Positions 49,784 through 57,848 of a DNA stretch of 64,000 nucleotides are shown here, piece after piece. Position 1 is the stretch's first letter. Each line of letters opens with the position of its first letter. Source of the DNA: Stakelama saccharophila (GTDB lineage Bacteria > Pseudomonadota > Alphaproteobacteria > Sphingomonadales > Sphingomonadaceae); the NCBI RefSeq assembly GCF_032229225.1, contig NZ_CP135076.1, forward strand, positions 3,121,594-3,185,593, given 5' to 3'. Below the pieces are notes generated by a model, which was not told where the DNA came from, searched no databases, and saw nothing but the letters and a program-made list of their open reading frames with translations. The position numbers were made by a program, and so were the translations under genes.

Positions 49784-50572
49784 TCAGACGTTCTGGTTGG
49801 CATATTGCAGCATTTCGTCGGTCGCCTTGATCATCTTGGAATTGACCTCATAGGCGCGCTGCGTCTCGATCATGTCGACCAGCTCCTCGACGACGTTGAC
49901 GTTCGAACCTTCCAGCATTCCCTGGCGGATCTGGCCGCGCCCCTGGTCGCCGGCGACGCCCATGTTGACGGCGCCGCTCGCCGCGGTCTCGATCAGGTAA
50001 TTGTCGCCGGTCTGTTGCAGCCCGCCCGGATTCGGAAAGCTCGCGATCTGGATCTGTCCCAGTTCGCTCGGCTCGGTCTGGCCGTCGATGGTGGCAGAGA
50101 CGGTGCCGTCGCTGCCGACCGTGATCGCGGTGGCGTCCTCCGGCACGGAGATGCCAGGCATCACCTGATACCCTTCCGAGGTGATGAGCAGCCCCTCGGG
50201 CGAGCGCGAGAAATTGCCGGCGCGGGTATAGGCGTTGGTGCCGTCGGGCATCTGCACCTGGAAATAGCCGTCGCCGTCCAGCGCCAGGTCGAGCGAGTTG
50301 CCCGTTGTCTGCAGCGACCCCTGCGTATCGATGCGGGCCGTGCCCTGCACCCGAACGCCGGTGCCGACATTCAGGCCGGTGGCGTATTTGGTCTGCGCGG
50401 TGCTCGCCGCGCCGGGCGCCGTGACCGTCTGATAAGCGAGCGTCTCGAACGCCGCCCGATCCTTCTTGAACCCCGTCGTGTTGACGTTGGCGAGGTTGTT
50501 GGAGATCACCCGCATGCGCGTGTCCTGGGCGTCGAGCCCGGTCCGCGCGATATGCATTGCCGCATTGCTCAT
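49784..50572 (-). CDS. flgG: Distal rod protein FlgG
   Basis: 262 aa from ATG 50572 (AGGGA upstream). N-terminal MSNAAMHIARTGLDAQDTRM and signature VISNNLANVNTTGFKKDRAAF, FlgG-type LATGLNVGTGV-like (YATGLNVGTGVRV), and C-terminal EGSNVNVVEELVDMIETQRAYE. Builds the straight distal rod through the rings. The longer frame upstream adds 17 residues without homology. Confidence 0.94.
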   Translation of the reverse strand: MSNAAMHIARTGLDAQDTRMRVISNNLANVNTTGFKKDRAAFETLAYQTVTAPGAASTAQTKYATGLNVGTGVRVQGTARIDTQGSLQTTGNSLDLALDGDGYFQVQMPDGTNAYTRAGNFSRSPEGLLITSEGYQVMPGISVPEDATAITVGSDGTVSATIDGQTEPSELGQIQIASFPNPGGLQQTGDNYLIETAASGAVNMGVAGDQGRGQIRQGMLEGSNVNVVEELVDMIETQRAYEVNSKMIKATDEMLQYANQNV

Positions 50573-50585
50573 CGGTCGGTTTCCC

Positions 50586-51332
50586 TTAGCTGGGCATGCG
50601 CAAGAGCGATGCGCCGCCTTCATCCATCTTCTTGGCTTCGCGCAGGAGATTGGCCTGCACTTGGTAGCTGCGCTGGTTCTCGATCATGTCGACCAGCGAC
50701 TGCGTCAGGTTGACATTGGACTGTTCCAGCGCGCCGGAGACCACCTGCCCGCCGAGATCCTGCGGCAGCACACCGCCGCCGCGGACGTGGAGGAGGTTGT
50801 CGGTCCCCTTCACCGTGTCGGTTCCCTCGGCGCTCGCCAGCTTGATCTTGTCGATCACCTGCGGCGGCGTTCCCGGTTCCGAGCCCAGCGGCCGGATCGA
50901 GATCGTGCCGTCCTCGCCGATCGTCAGCGCATCATAAGGCGGCAGGGTGATGGGACCCGCCGACCCCATCACCGGGAAGCCGTCGCCGGTCTGCAGGAGG
51001 CCCGACGGGGCGACCGAAAGATCGCCGCGCCGGGTATAGGCCTCGCTGCCGTCGGTCGCCTGTACCGCGATCCAGCTATCCGACCCTACGGCGATGTCGA
51101 GCGCCCGGCCGGTCTGTTCGATCGCACCGGGATCGCGGTCCATGTCGACCACGTCGCCGGTCGTGGGGCGGCGGGTATCGAAGCCGTCGCCTTCGACCAT
51201 CAGATTGTCGAAATTGACGCGGTCCGCACGAAAGCCGGTCGTGTTGGCGTTGGCGATATTGTTCGCGATCGCCGCTTGCGCCGTCATCTGGCTCTTCATG
51301 CCGGACATGGCGGTATAGATCAGGCGGTCCAT
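50586..51332 (-). CDS. flgF: Proximal rod protein FlgF
   Basis: 248 aa. Starts DRLIYTAMSGMKSQMTAQAA with the rod signature ANNIANANTTGFRADRVNF, and ends with EQSNVNLTQSLVDMIENQRSYQVQ. DRLIYTAMSG is the FlgF-specific form of the N-terminus. One of the four rod subunits, placed between flgE and flgG as in most bacteria. Lies 13 nt before flgG. Confidence 0.93.
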   Translation of the reverse strand: MDRLIYTAMSGMKSQMTAQAAIANNIANANTTGFRADRVNFDNLMVEGDGFDTRRPTTGDVVDMDRDPGAIEQTGRALDIAVGSDSWIAVQATDGSEAYTRRGDLSVAPSGLLQTGDGFPVMGSAGPITLPPYDALTIGEDGTISIRPLGSEPGTPPQVIDKIKLASAEGTDTVKGTDNLLHVRGGGVLPQDLGGQVVSGALEQSNVNLTQSLVDMIENQRSYQVQANLLREAKKMDEGGASLLRMPS

Positions 51333-51361
51333 CGTGCGTTCCCCGTCCGTTCAACCGATCG

Positions 51362-52618
51362 TCACTGGATGTTGAAGATCGCCTGGCTGATCTTGCTCGA
51401 CGTATCGAGCGCCTTGGCGTTCGCCTGGAAGTTGCGCTGCGCGGCGATCAGGCCGACCAGTTCCTCGGTGATGTCGACGTTCGACCCTTCGACCATGCTC
51501 GACATCAGCGAGCCGAAGCCGTTTTCGCCGGCCGCGCCCATGATGGGTTCACCCGACAGCGCCGACGTCGTCCAGTTGCTGTTGCCGAGCTGACGCAGAC
51601 CGCCGGGATTGGAGAAGTTGGCGAGCGCCACCTTGCCCAGCGCCTTGGTCTCGCCGTTGGAGAAGCTCGCGCTGACGATCCCTTCGGAATCGACGGTCAC
51701 GCCCTGGAGCTGGCCGACCGCGGTGCCGTCCTGGGTACGGGTGGCGACCGAGAACGGCCCCGAAAGCTGCGTAGAGGACGACATGTCGAAGGTGATGACC
51801 TGCGGCGTGGCGCTGCCGCTCGGCGTGACCGCGTTGAAGGTCGTCGGCGCCGTTGGCGCGGTCAGGTTGCCGCCGGCGTCGAACTGCGCGGTCACGGGGC
51901 TCGGCTGAAGCTCCTGGTCGCCGACGAAATTGTGGACTTCCCAGGTGCTGCCGCTGGTCGGGTCGGACGCATCGGGCGCCGACTTGCGGACGAAATAGCT
52001 GGTCATCGTCTGCGCATTGCCTTCGGCGTCGTAGATCGTCGTCGACGTCGACTGGTTGAACGTGTCGGTGTTGAACCGGTCGAACGTTTCGGTGTGCACC
52101 TCGCTGCTGGCGTTCAGGTTGACGCCCAGCGCGACGCTGGAGGTCGCCTTCGGCTCGCCGCTGGTCTGCGGCAGGCGCAGGCTGATCGCCTGATCGAGGC
52201 CGCTGGCGACGACGGCGCCGCTGCCATCGACCGGATAGACCTGCAGGTGCGCGCCCTGCGCGTCGACGACATAGCGGTCGCTGTCGACCGAAAAACCGCC
52301 GTTACGGGTGAAGTTCACGTCCTGGGTGTCGAGCTTGGGCTTGACCGCGAAGAAGCCGTCGCCGGCGATGGCGAGATCGAGCGAGGAGCCCGACTGCTTC
52401 AGCGTGCCCTGGCCGAATTGCTGGGTGATGCTCTTGGTCGCGACGCCCGAACCGACCATCTGGTCCGGACTGACCGACAGGCTGGAGGCGATGACGTCGG
52501 CGAAGGCCGTGCGGCTCTTCTTGAAGCCGTCGGTCGAGACGTTGGCGAGATTGTGCGAGATGGTCGACATCTCGGTCTGGGCCGCCTGAAGGCCGCTAAG
52601 CGAAGTGTAGAAGGCCAT
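51362..52618 (-). CDS. flgE: Flagellar hook protein FlgE
   Basis: 418 aa, subunit of the curved hook. N-terminal MAFYTSLSGLQAAQTEMSTI with SHNLANVSTDGFKKSRTAF, a central domain rich in Ser/Thr/Gly (DRFNTDTFNQSTSTTIYDAE), and C-terminal EGSNVDITEELVGLIAAQRNFQANAKAL. Length is typical. Exported through the flagellar apparatus and capped by FlgD, encoded upstream. Gap to flgF 29 nt. Confidence 0.94.
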   Translation of the reverse strand: MAFYTSLSGLQAAQTEMSTISHNLANVSTDGFKKSRTAFADVIASSLSVSPDQMVGSGVATKSITQQFGQGTLKQSGSSLDLAIAGDGFFAVKPKLDTQDVNFTRNGGFSVDSDRYVVDAQGAHLQVYPVDGSGAVVASGLDQAISLRLPQTSGEPKATSSVALGVNLNASSEVHTETFDRFNTDTFNQSTSTTIYDAEGNAQTMTSYFVRKSAPDASDPTSGSTWEVHNFVGDQELQPSPVTAQFDAGGNLTAPTAPTTFNAVTPSGSATPQVITFDMSSSTQLSGPFSVATRTQDGTAVGQLQGVTVDSEGIVSASFSNGETKALGKVALANFSNPGGLRQLGNSNWTTSALSGEPIMGAAGENGFGSLMSSMVEGSNVDITEELVGLIAAQRNFQANAKALDTSSKISQAIFNIQ

Positions 52619-52639
52619 GATCTTAACTCCTGTTGGAAC

Positions 52640-53326
52640 TCAGCCGACGCTGCGGACGGCGGATGCGGGGACCTGTCCGAGGCCGGGCAGGCTGAGAAGC
52701 GGATCGCCGTCATTGGTCATCTGGACCGAGTTGACGGGCGCCCAGACGAGCGTGCGGCTGGCAACGTCGCCGTCCGCATTCTCGGCCTGGGTGGTGATGG
52801 TGAACGGACCGGTGCCGGCGGATTCGCCGTCCTCGGTCGTGCCGTCCCAGACGAACTGGGCCGTGCCCGCCTCCTGCGGGCCGAGCGACACGCGGCGCAT
52901 CAACTTGCCGTCGGCGTCCTGGATGACGACGGTCACGTCGGTTGCGTCCTCGTCCAGCTCGACCGCCGCCTGGAGGCTGCCGTCGCTGAGCGGATAGGCG
53001 GTGTCGCCTTCGGTCAGCACCGTCTTGCCGACCCAGCCGAGGGCGTCGACGGAACTGGTGGCGCCCAGCTTGGCGGCGATCGCCTGTAGCGTGGAATTCA
53101 TTTCCTCCTGCCCCGAAAGCGAGGAGAACTGCGCCATCTGTGACACCATCTGGGTGTTGTCGATGGGATCGAAGGGGTCCTGATTCTGCATCTGCGCCGT
53201 CATCAGCGTCAGGAAATCCTCCTGGCCGAGCGTCGACTTGCCGGTCGCGTTGGCCAGCGCCTGGCTCGCCGAACTGGATCGGGTAATGCCGAGATCGGCC
53301 ATCGTGTTGTCGAAAGATGTCGCCAT
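52640..53326 (-). CDS. flgD: Hook assembly scaffold FlgD
   Basis: 228 aa. N-terminal export region with LGQEDFLTLMTAQMQNQDPFDPIDNTQMVSQMAQFS, the hallmark of FlgD, then a FlgD Ig-like/tudor domain (VSLGPQEAGTAQFVWDGTTEDG). It caps the growing hook and is later replaced by FlgK. 21 nt before flgE, 2 nt after flgC. Confidence 0.94.
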   Translation of the reverse strand: MATSFDNTMADLGITRSSSASQALANATGKSTLGQEDFLTLMTAQMQNQDPFDPIDNTQMVSQMAQFSSLSGQEEMNSTLQAIAAKLGATSSVDALGWVGKTVLTEGDTAYPLSDGSLQAAVELDEDATDVTVVIQDADGKLMRRVSLGPQEAGTAQFVWDGTTEDGESAGTGPFTITTQAENADGDVASRTLVWAPVNSVQMTNDGDPLLSLPGLGQVPASAVRSVG

Positions 53327-53328
53327 GA

Positions 53329-53742
53329 TCAGCGTCCCAGCTTGAGGGTGTCGACGATCAGCGACTTGGCGGTCTGCATCACCTCGACATTGTTCTGATA
53401 GGTGCGCGCCGCCTCCATCATGTCGACCAGCTCGCGGGTCTCGTCGACCGCATTCTCGAAGACATCGCCATCGGCGTTGGCGAGCGGGTTGCCCGGATCA
53501 TGCCGCTTCACCGGATCGGCGCCGGCGGCGACCACCTTCTGCACATCGACCGTGGCCATGCCGGATGCCGCGTCGTACTGCGTGCGGAACACCGGCTTCA
53601 TCGACCGGTAGGCGTCGTCCTGCGTCGTCGCCACGCCGCCGGCATTTGCGAGGTTCGACGCCGTGGTGTTCATCCGCACCAGTTGCGCGGACATCGCCCG
53701 CCCGGCCACGTCGAAGATGCTCATGGGATTGGACATCGTCAT
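53329..53742 (-). CDS. flgC: Proximal rod protein FlgC
   Basis: 137 aa. SIFDVAGRAMSAQLVRMNTT with the signature ASNLANAGGVATTQDDAYRS, and C-terminal ELVDMMEAARTYQNNVEVMQ. Normal length and motifs for FlgC. Start overlaps the flgB stop (ATGA). Confidence 0.94.
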   Translation of the reverse strand: MTMSNPMSIFDVAGRAMSAQLVRMNTTASNLANAGGVATTQDDAYRSMKPVFRTQYDAASGMATVDVQKVVAAGADPVKRHDPGNPLANADGDVFENAVDETRELVDMMEAARTYQNNVEVMQTAKSLIVDTLKLGR

Positions 53743-54095
53743 TCACCCTTCAGTGCGCGCGTGATCGTGCCGATCCGCCCGTTCAGGAAGGACAGCGTCG
53801 TCTGATAGGCGACGGCGTTCTCCGCGAAGGCGGTCTGTTCGGTGGAAAGGTCGACCGTGTTGCCGTCCATCGAAGCCTGCAGCGGCACGCGATATTTCGT
53901 GGCATCGTCGATCGCATGCGCAGCGCCCGCGACGCCGGACCGCTCGACCGAAGCGAGCGCCTCGGAAAAGTCGAGATCCTTTGCCTGATATCCCGGCGTG
54001 GACGCGTTCGCGATGTTCGATGCCAGCAGCCCCATGCGCTTCGAACGCACCATGAGCGCTGCACCGTGCACGCCGAAAAGTGAGTTGTCCGCCAT
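53739..54095 (-). CDS. flgB: Proximal rod protein FlgB
   Basis: 118 aa from ATG 54095, preceded by AGGAGG at ideal spacing, the strongest ribosome site in the cluster. MADNSLFGVHGAALMVRSKRM then ASNIANASTPGYQAKDLDF, the FlgB form of the rod signature. First gene of the flgBCDEFGHIJKL run; its promoter must lie in the 250-bp divergent region before the stator-like gene. A longer frame upstream has no homology. Confidence 0.94.
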   Translation of the reverse strand: MADNSLFGVHGAALMVRSKRMGLLASNIANASTPGYQAKDLDFSEALASVERSGVAGAAHAIDDATKYRVPLQASMDGNTVDLSTEQTAFAENAVAYQTTLSFLNGRIGTITRALKGE

Positions 54096-54347
54096 TGCAG
54101 GCCTCCTGGCGCGGAATTGCGCTCCCGACTGGATAAGCAATGGCCGTGCCAGTTTTGGCAGGATGGCCGTGAAAGCTGGGCCAATCCACCGAAACCGGCG
54201 CCCTGGCGGCGCGATCGGCAACATCTTGCCGCCTGCCGGCAAGGCGCTGCACGGACGCAGACCGGCTGCCGTGCCCGCCGGCAGCGCGGCGCAGCCGGTG
54301 CGGTGCTCGCCGCGTCATTTGGCGCAGTGCTTGCAAAGGCGCGAGGC

Positions 54348-55016
54348 ATGACAGCCACCATTTCCCTGCCGGCGCTGATGGGGCCGTTTCTCGATCCGCT
54401 GGCCCTCGCCATCGTTCTGGGCGGCACCGCGCTGGCCGTCGTGCTGCGCACACCGCGCCACGACCTCGGCCGGGCCGTCGGCGCCCTCGCCGTACTGACC
54501 CGGCGCCCCTGGAGCGCGGATGAAACGCTCCGGCAGATCGACGCGCTCTCGCGCATCGCCGACCGGCACGGCGTGATCCAGCTCGACCGCTCGATCATCC
54601 GCGACGGCGATGTCGCCGCCGCGGCCGAAGCGATCGTCGACGGACACGGGCCGGACACGGTGCGTCGGGCGATCGCCGCCTCGCAACTGGCCCGTACCGA
54701 GCGCCACCTCGCGGCGGCCGACACCTGGATCTCCGTCGCCGAAATCGCGCCGGCCATGGGCATGATCGGCACCCTGGTCGGGCTCGTCCGGCTGTTCATC
54801 GTGATGACCGATCCGACCCGCATCGGCGGCGCCATGGCGGTCGCGTTGCTGACCACGCTCTACGGCGCCATCATCGCAAGCCTGATCGCCGCGCCGATTG
54901 CCGGCAGACTGCGCCGGCTGGCCCGGATCGAAGCGCTGGAGCGCAGTCGCCTGGAACGGCCCCTCGTGGCCTTCGCACGCCGTCACCAGCCGCGGCTTCG
55001 CGCGGAAGCGGCGTGA
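54348..55016 (+). CDS. Second stator-type channel protein (MotA/TolQ/ExbB family)
   Basis: 222 aa from ATG 54348, shorter than MotA at 44.4 kb. Hydrophobic start PFLDPLALAIVLGGTALAVVL, a cytoplasmic loop, then two helices in ISVAEIAPAMGMIGTLVGLV and MAVALLTTLYGAIIASLIAAPI. APAMGMIGTLVGL carries the conserved proline and TLVGL of the MotA/ExbB channel. With the next gene (GTGA overlap) it forms a stator-like pair. Divergent from flgB, upstream of flgA, so part of the flagellar regulon by position. Role inferred. Confidence 0.8.
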   Translation: MTATISLPALMGPFLDPLALAIVLGGTALAVVLRTPRHDLGRAVGALAVLTRRPWSADETLRQIDALSRIADRHGVIQLDRSIIRDGDVAAAAEAIVDGHGPDTVRRAIAASQLARTERHLAAADTWISVAEIAPAMGMIGTLVGLVRLFIVMTDPTRIGGAMAVALLTTLYGAIIASLIAAPIAGRLRRLARIEALERSRLERPLVAFARRHQPRLRAEAA

Positions 55017-55540
55017 CCAGCTCGGCCCTTTCGCGGTTCGGCACCGCACCGGAACGCCGGCCGCTCTGGCTGACCACGCTTGCCGATCTCGGCCTGTTGC
55101 TCATCGGGTTCTTCGTGTTTCTGCAGGCCAACGATCATCTCGACGGCCCCGCTTTGGCCGACAGCCTGCGCGCCGGCTTCGTCCATGCCGAAGCCGCGCC
55201 GTCGCCGATGCCGGTGGACCGCGCGCGCGTCGGTGCATTCGCCCCCGGCAGCGCCGTTCTTCCGGCCCAGGCCCCGGCTGCCATCGCCTGGGCACGCGGC
55301 GCGGCGCGCGACCCGCGAACGGCGATCGAAATCGCCGGCGGCACCGACGGTACGGCCGCCGATGTCGATCCCGCCACGGGCAGCGCGATGCTGCTCGCCA
55401 ATGCTCGCGCCCGCGCGGTGGCGGAGGCGCTGATCGCGGTCGGCGCGGTGCGGCCGGACCAGATTGTCATCACCCGCCCGGCGGCCGACCGCCGACGCTC
55501 GGTGACGCTTTCGCTCGGCTATGCCGGGGGGCGGCAATGA
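55013..55540 (+). CDS. Second MotB-like stator anchor (OmpA-type, short)
   Basis: 175 aa from GTG 55013. One membrane helix, [20 protein letters not shown], with Asp at the position of the MotB proton-carrying Asp. The periplasmic part (IEIAGGTDGTAADVDPATGS, then LLANARARAVAEALIAVGAV) is a weak OmpA-like peptidoglycan-binding domain with GGTD in place of GHTD. It has little linker, so its reach to the cell wall would be shorter than that of MotB at 43.5 kb. Partner of the gene before it. Confidence 0.75.
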   Translation: MTSSALSRFGTAPERRPLWLTTLADLGLLLIGFFVFLQANDHLDGPALADSLRAGFVHAEAAPSPMPVDRARVGAFAPGSAVLPAQAPAAIAWARGAARDPRTAIEIAGGTDGTAADVDPATGSAMLLANARARAVAEALIAVGAVRPDQIVITRPAADRRRSVTLSLGYAGGRQ

Positions 55541-55641
55541 TCTGCCGCCCGGCATTGCCGCCTTGCCGCCCGTTTCGGCACGGCTCTTGCTGCACGCAGG
55601 CAAATCCTTGCGCATTCGTAGTGCTGACGATGGAGACCATG

Positions 55642-56178
55642 ATGATCCGCATGCTGCTGCCCGCCCTGCTGCCCGTTTTGCTGCATGCCGCGCCGGCGGC
55701 CGCGCAGACGGCGAAGTTCCAGGACACCGAGATGCTCGATTCGGCTGTGGCGCAATTCACCGGCAAGCCGATCGGAGAGGAGGGCGGCGCCCGCGCGGCG
55801 ATCGACGAGCGGCTGAAGCTGGCGCCCTGCCCGATGCCGCAATTCGACTGGCGCGGCAGCTTTCACGACGCGGTGGTGGTTCGCTGCATGGCGCCCGCCT
55901 GGCGCATCTACGTGCCGCTCAACGTCACCGCGCCGCCCGACCGGTCCGCGGCCGGCCCGGACGCGAAGGCGCCGGAGGCGGTCGACGTCGTCAAGCGCAA
56001 CGACCCCGTGACGGTCCAGGCCGGCGGCGCCGGTTTCAGCATCACGCGCAACGGCATCGCCATGGACGACGCCCCGGCCGGCGGCAGGCTCCGCGTCCGT
56101 GTGGAGCGCACCGAACCGCCGATCCAGGCGGTCGCGGTCGAGCCGGGCCTGGTCCGCCTGCCAGGCTGGGCCGACTGA
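55642..56178 (+). CDS. flgA: Flagellar P-ring assembly chaperone FlgA
   Basis: 178 aa. Signal peptide MIRMLLPALLPVLLHAAPAAAQ, then a SAF-like/FlgA domain (PCPMPQFDWRGSFHDAVVVR, WRIYVPLNV, KRNDPVTVQAGGAGFSITRNGIAMDD). It helps FlgI polymerise in the periplasm. ATG 55642 chosen because GGAG lies 6 nt before it; ATG 55630 and 55639 are in frame. About 70 nt separate it from flgM. Confidence 0.88.
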   Translation: MIRMLLPALLPVLLHAAPAAAQTAKFQDTEMLDSAVAQFTGKPIGEEGGARAAIDERLKLAPCPMPQFDWRGSFHDAVVVRCMAPAWRIYVPLNVTAPPDRSAAGPDAKAPEAVDVVKRNDPVTVQAGGAGFSITRNGIAMDDAPAGGRLRVRVERTEPPIQAVAVEPGLVRLPGWAD

Positions 56179-56247
56179 ATTTTTTCCTAAAGGTATAGGC
56201 GATGCGGTCGTTTTCTCCCCTGTCGGCACGAAGGAAAGGCGGCGGAC

Positions 56248-56526
56248 ATGGTGGATCCTATCGGCGCAAAGCCCAAGATTTCGGCCCAGCGGCCGGTGTC
56301 CGCGGTCGCGCAGTCCAAGCGCGGCGACCGCGTGAAGGAGAATGCCGAGCAGGACGCGGCGTCGATCGCCTCGACCGCCAGGTCGTTCGCCGAGGCGCCT
56401 CCGGTCGATGCGGAGCGCGTGGCCCGCATCCGTCAGGCGGTGAAGGAAGGAAGCTTCCCGATCACGCCCGCCACCATCGCGGACCGGCTGATCGCCCTCA
56501 AACTGCAATGGAGGCCGCATGACTAA
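56248..56526 (+). CDS. flgM: Anti-sigma-28 factor FlgM
   Basis: 92 aa. VDPIGAKPKISAQRPVSAVA start, disordered Ala/Arg-rich middle, and the C-terminal sigma-binding helices VDAERVARIRQAVKEGSFPIT and TIADRLIALKLQWRP. It holds FliA inactive until the hook is finished, then is exported. fliA lies in the same run 3.4 kb downstream. Stop overlaps flgN. Confidence 0.88.
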   Translation: MVDPIGAKPKISAQRPVSAVAQSKRGDRVKENAEQDAASIASTARSFAEAPPVDAERVARIRQAVKEGSFPITPATIADRLIALKLQWRPHD

Positions 56527-56833
56527 GCGTGACGCCCTTGTCCGGGTAATCGACTGCCTCCATGCGGAGATCGCCGCGCTGAAGGCGAACGATGTCGTCG
56601 CCCTGGAACGCGCGACCAGCGCGAAGCTGGCCGGCATCGAGACGATCGCCGCCAATGACGACGAAGCGCCGATGGACGCCGAAACCCGCGCGCTCGCCGA
56701 TCAGGCGCATGCCCTGAACGAGACCGCGCGCATCTATGTCAACCTGATGGCGGCAAATGTTCGCCGCCGCCTGCAGGATATTACCGGTGGTGCCGCCGCC
56801 GGCACCTACGCCGCAACCTACCGCGCGGCCTGA
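56519..56833 (+). CDS. flgN: FlgN-like export chaperone
   Basis: 104 aa helical protein, RVIDCLHAEIAALKANDVVA with TSAKLAGIETIAANDDE, resembling FlgN, the chaperone of FlgK and FlgL. Position directly after flgM (8-nt overlap) is the standard flgMN arrangement, which supports an otherwise weak sequence match. Confidence 0.75.
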   Translation: MTKRDALVRVIDCLHAEIAALKANDVVALERATSAKLAGIETIAANDDEAPMDAETRALADQAHALNETARIYVNLMAANVRRRLQDITGGAAAGTYAATYRAA

Positions 56834-56915
56834 CCGCCGCCGGCGCCCGCTCGCGCCGATTGGCACGGTCCTTGCTGAAATACCCCGCAGTAAGGGGTAA
56901 CACGAGCAAGGACGG

Positions 56916-57845
56916 ATGAGCGTCAATCCGATCACCGCCAACGGATCGCCGGTCGCCCGCGCGATCGCTGCCGCCAGTCGGCAGACCGGCATGGATTTCG
57001 ACTATCTGATGGGCCAGGCGCAGGTCGAAAGCGGCATGCGCGCCGATGCGCGCGCCGGCACGTCCAGCGCATCCGGTCTCTATCAGTTCATCGAGCAGAG
57101 CTGGCTTTCGGTCGTCAAGCAGCACGGCGCCGAACACGGCCTTGGCTGGGCGGCGGCCAGCATCGACCAGACGTCCGGCGGCCGATATACCGTCGGCGAT
57201 TCCGCCACCCGGCAAGCCATATTGGACCTGCGCAACGATCCGCGCGCGGCCTCGCTGATGGCGGCCGAGCATGCCGCCGACAACAAGGTCGCGCTGGAGG
57301 CCAGCCTCGGCCGCGAAGCGACCGGCACCGATCTCTACATGGCCCATTTTCTAGGCCTGAACGGCGCGCGCTCCTTCCTCTCGACCATGTCCGTCAGCCC
57401 CGATCGCACCGGCGCCAGCATGTTCCCGGCGGCCGCACGCGCGAACCGCAACATCTTCTATGCGCCCAGCGGTCAGCCGCGCACGCTGGCCGACATCTAT
57501 CAGCGCTTCGCCAGCAAGCTCGACAACGGCGCCGCCGCCGTGGGCGCGACCGGCCTCGCCTCGGACGCGCTCGACCGTGCGCCCGGCTTCGTGCCCGGCA
57601 ATCCGAGTGTCGAGGTCGTGCTGGGCAACCGCGCCGTGGGTGGCGACCGGCAATGGCTCGCCACCACGCTCGCGCAATTGTCGGGCGACGGCAGCGACGG
57701 CACCACCATGGATGCTTTGTCCGGGGCCGAGCGCATGGCCGCCGACTGGACGACGGGCTCCGCCCTGTCGGCCACGCAGACCTATCGCCCGACGCCCGAA
57801 ACCGCGCGTCTCGCCTATCTCATGCTCGCCAGCCTGGGGACCTAG
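56916..57845 (+). CDS. sltF: Flagellum-associated lytic transglycosylase (SLT domain)
   Basis: 309 aa. SLT fold with catalytic Glu in GQAQVESGMRADARAG, then SSASGLYQFIEQSWL, the GLYQF motif. It opens peptidoglycan for the rod, replacing the muramidase half missing from FlgJ. No classical signal peptide, so export may be through the flagellar apparatus or with help from FlgJ. 3 nt before flhA, so same transcript. Symbol by analogy with alphaproteobacterial SltF. Confidence 0.8.
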   Translation: MSVNPITANGSPVARAIAAASRQTGMDFDYLMGQAQVESGMRADARAGTSSASGLYQFIEQSWLSVVKQHGAEHGLGWAAASIDQTSGGRYTVGDSATRQAILDLRNDPRAASLMAAEHAADNKVALEASLGREATGTDLYMAHFLGLNGARSFLSTMSVSPDRTGASMFPAAARANRNIFYAPSGQPRTLADIYQRFASKLDNGAAAVGATGLASDALDRAPGFVPGNPSVEVVLGNRAVGGDRQWLATTLAQLSGDGSDGTTMDALSGAERMAADWTTGSALSATQTYRPTPETARLAYLMLASLGT

Positions 57846-57848
57846 TTC

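Noticed and set aside
56186..56215. Sigma-28 promoter before flgM (TAAA near GGCGATG)
   Set aside because: The spacing between the two parts is only about 7 nt instead of about 15.
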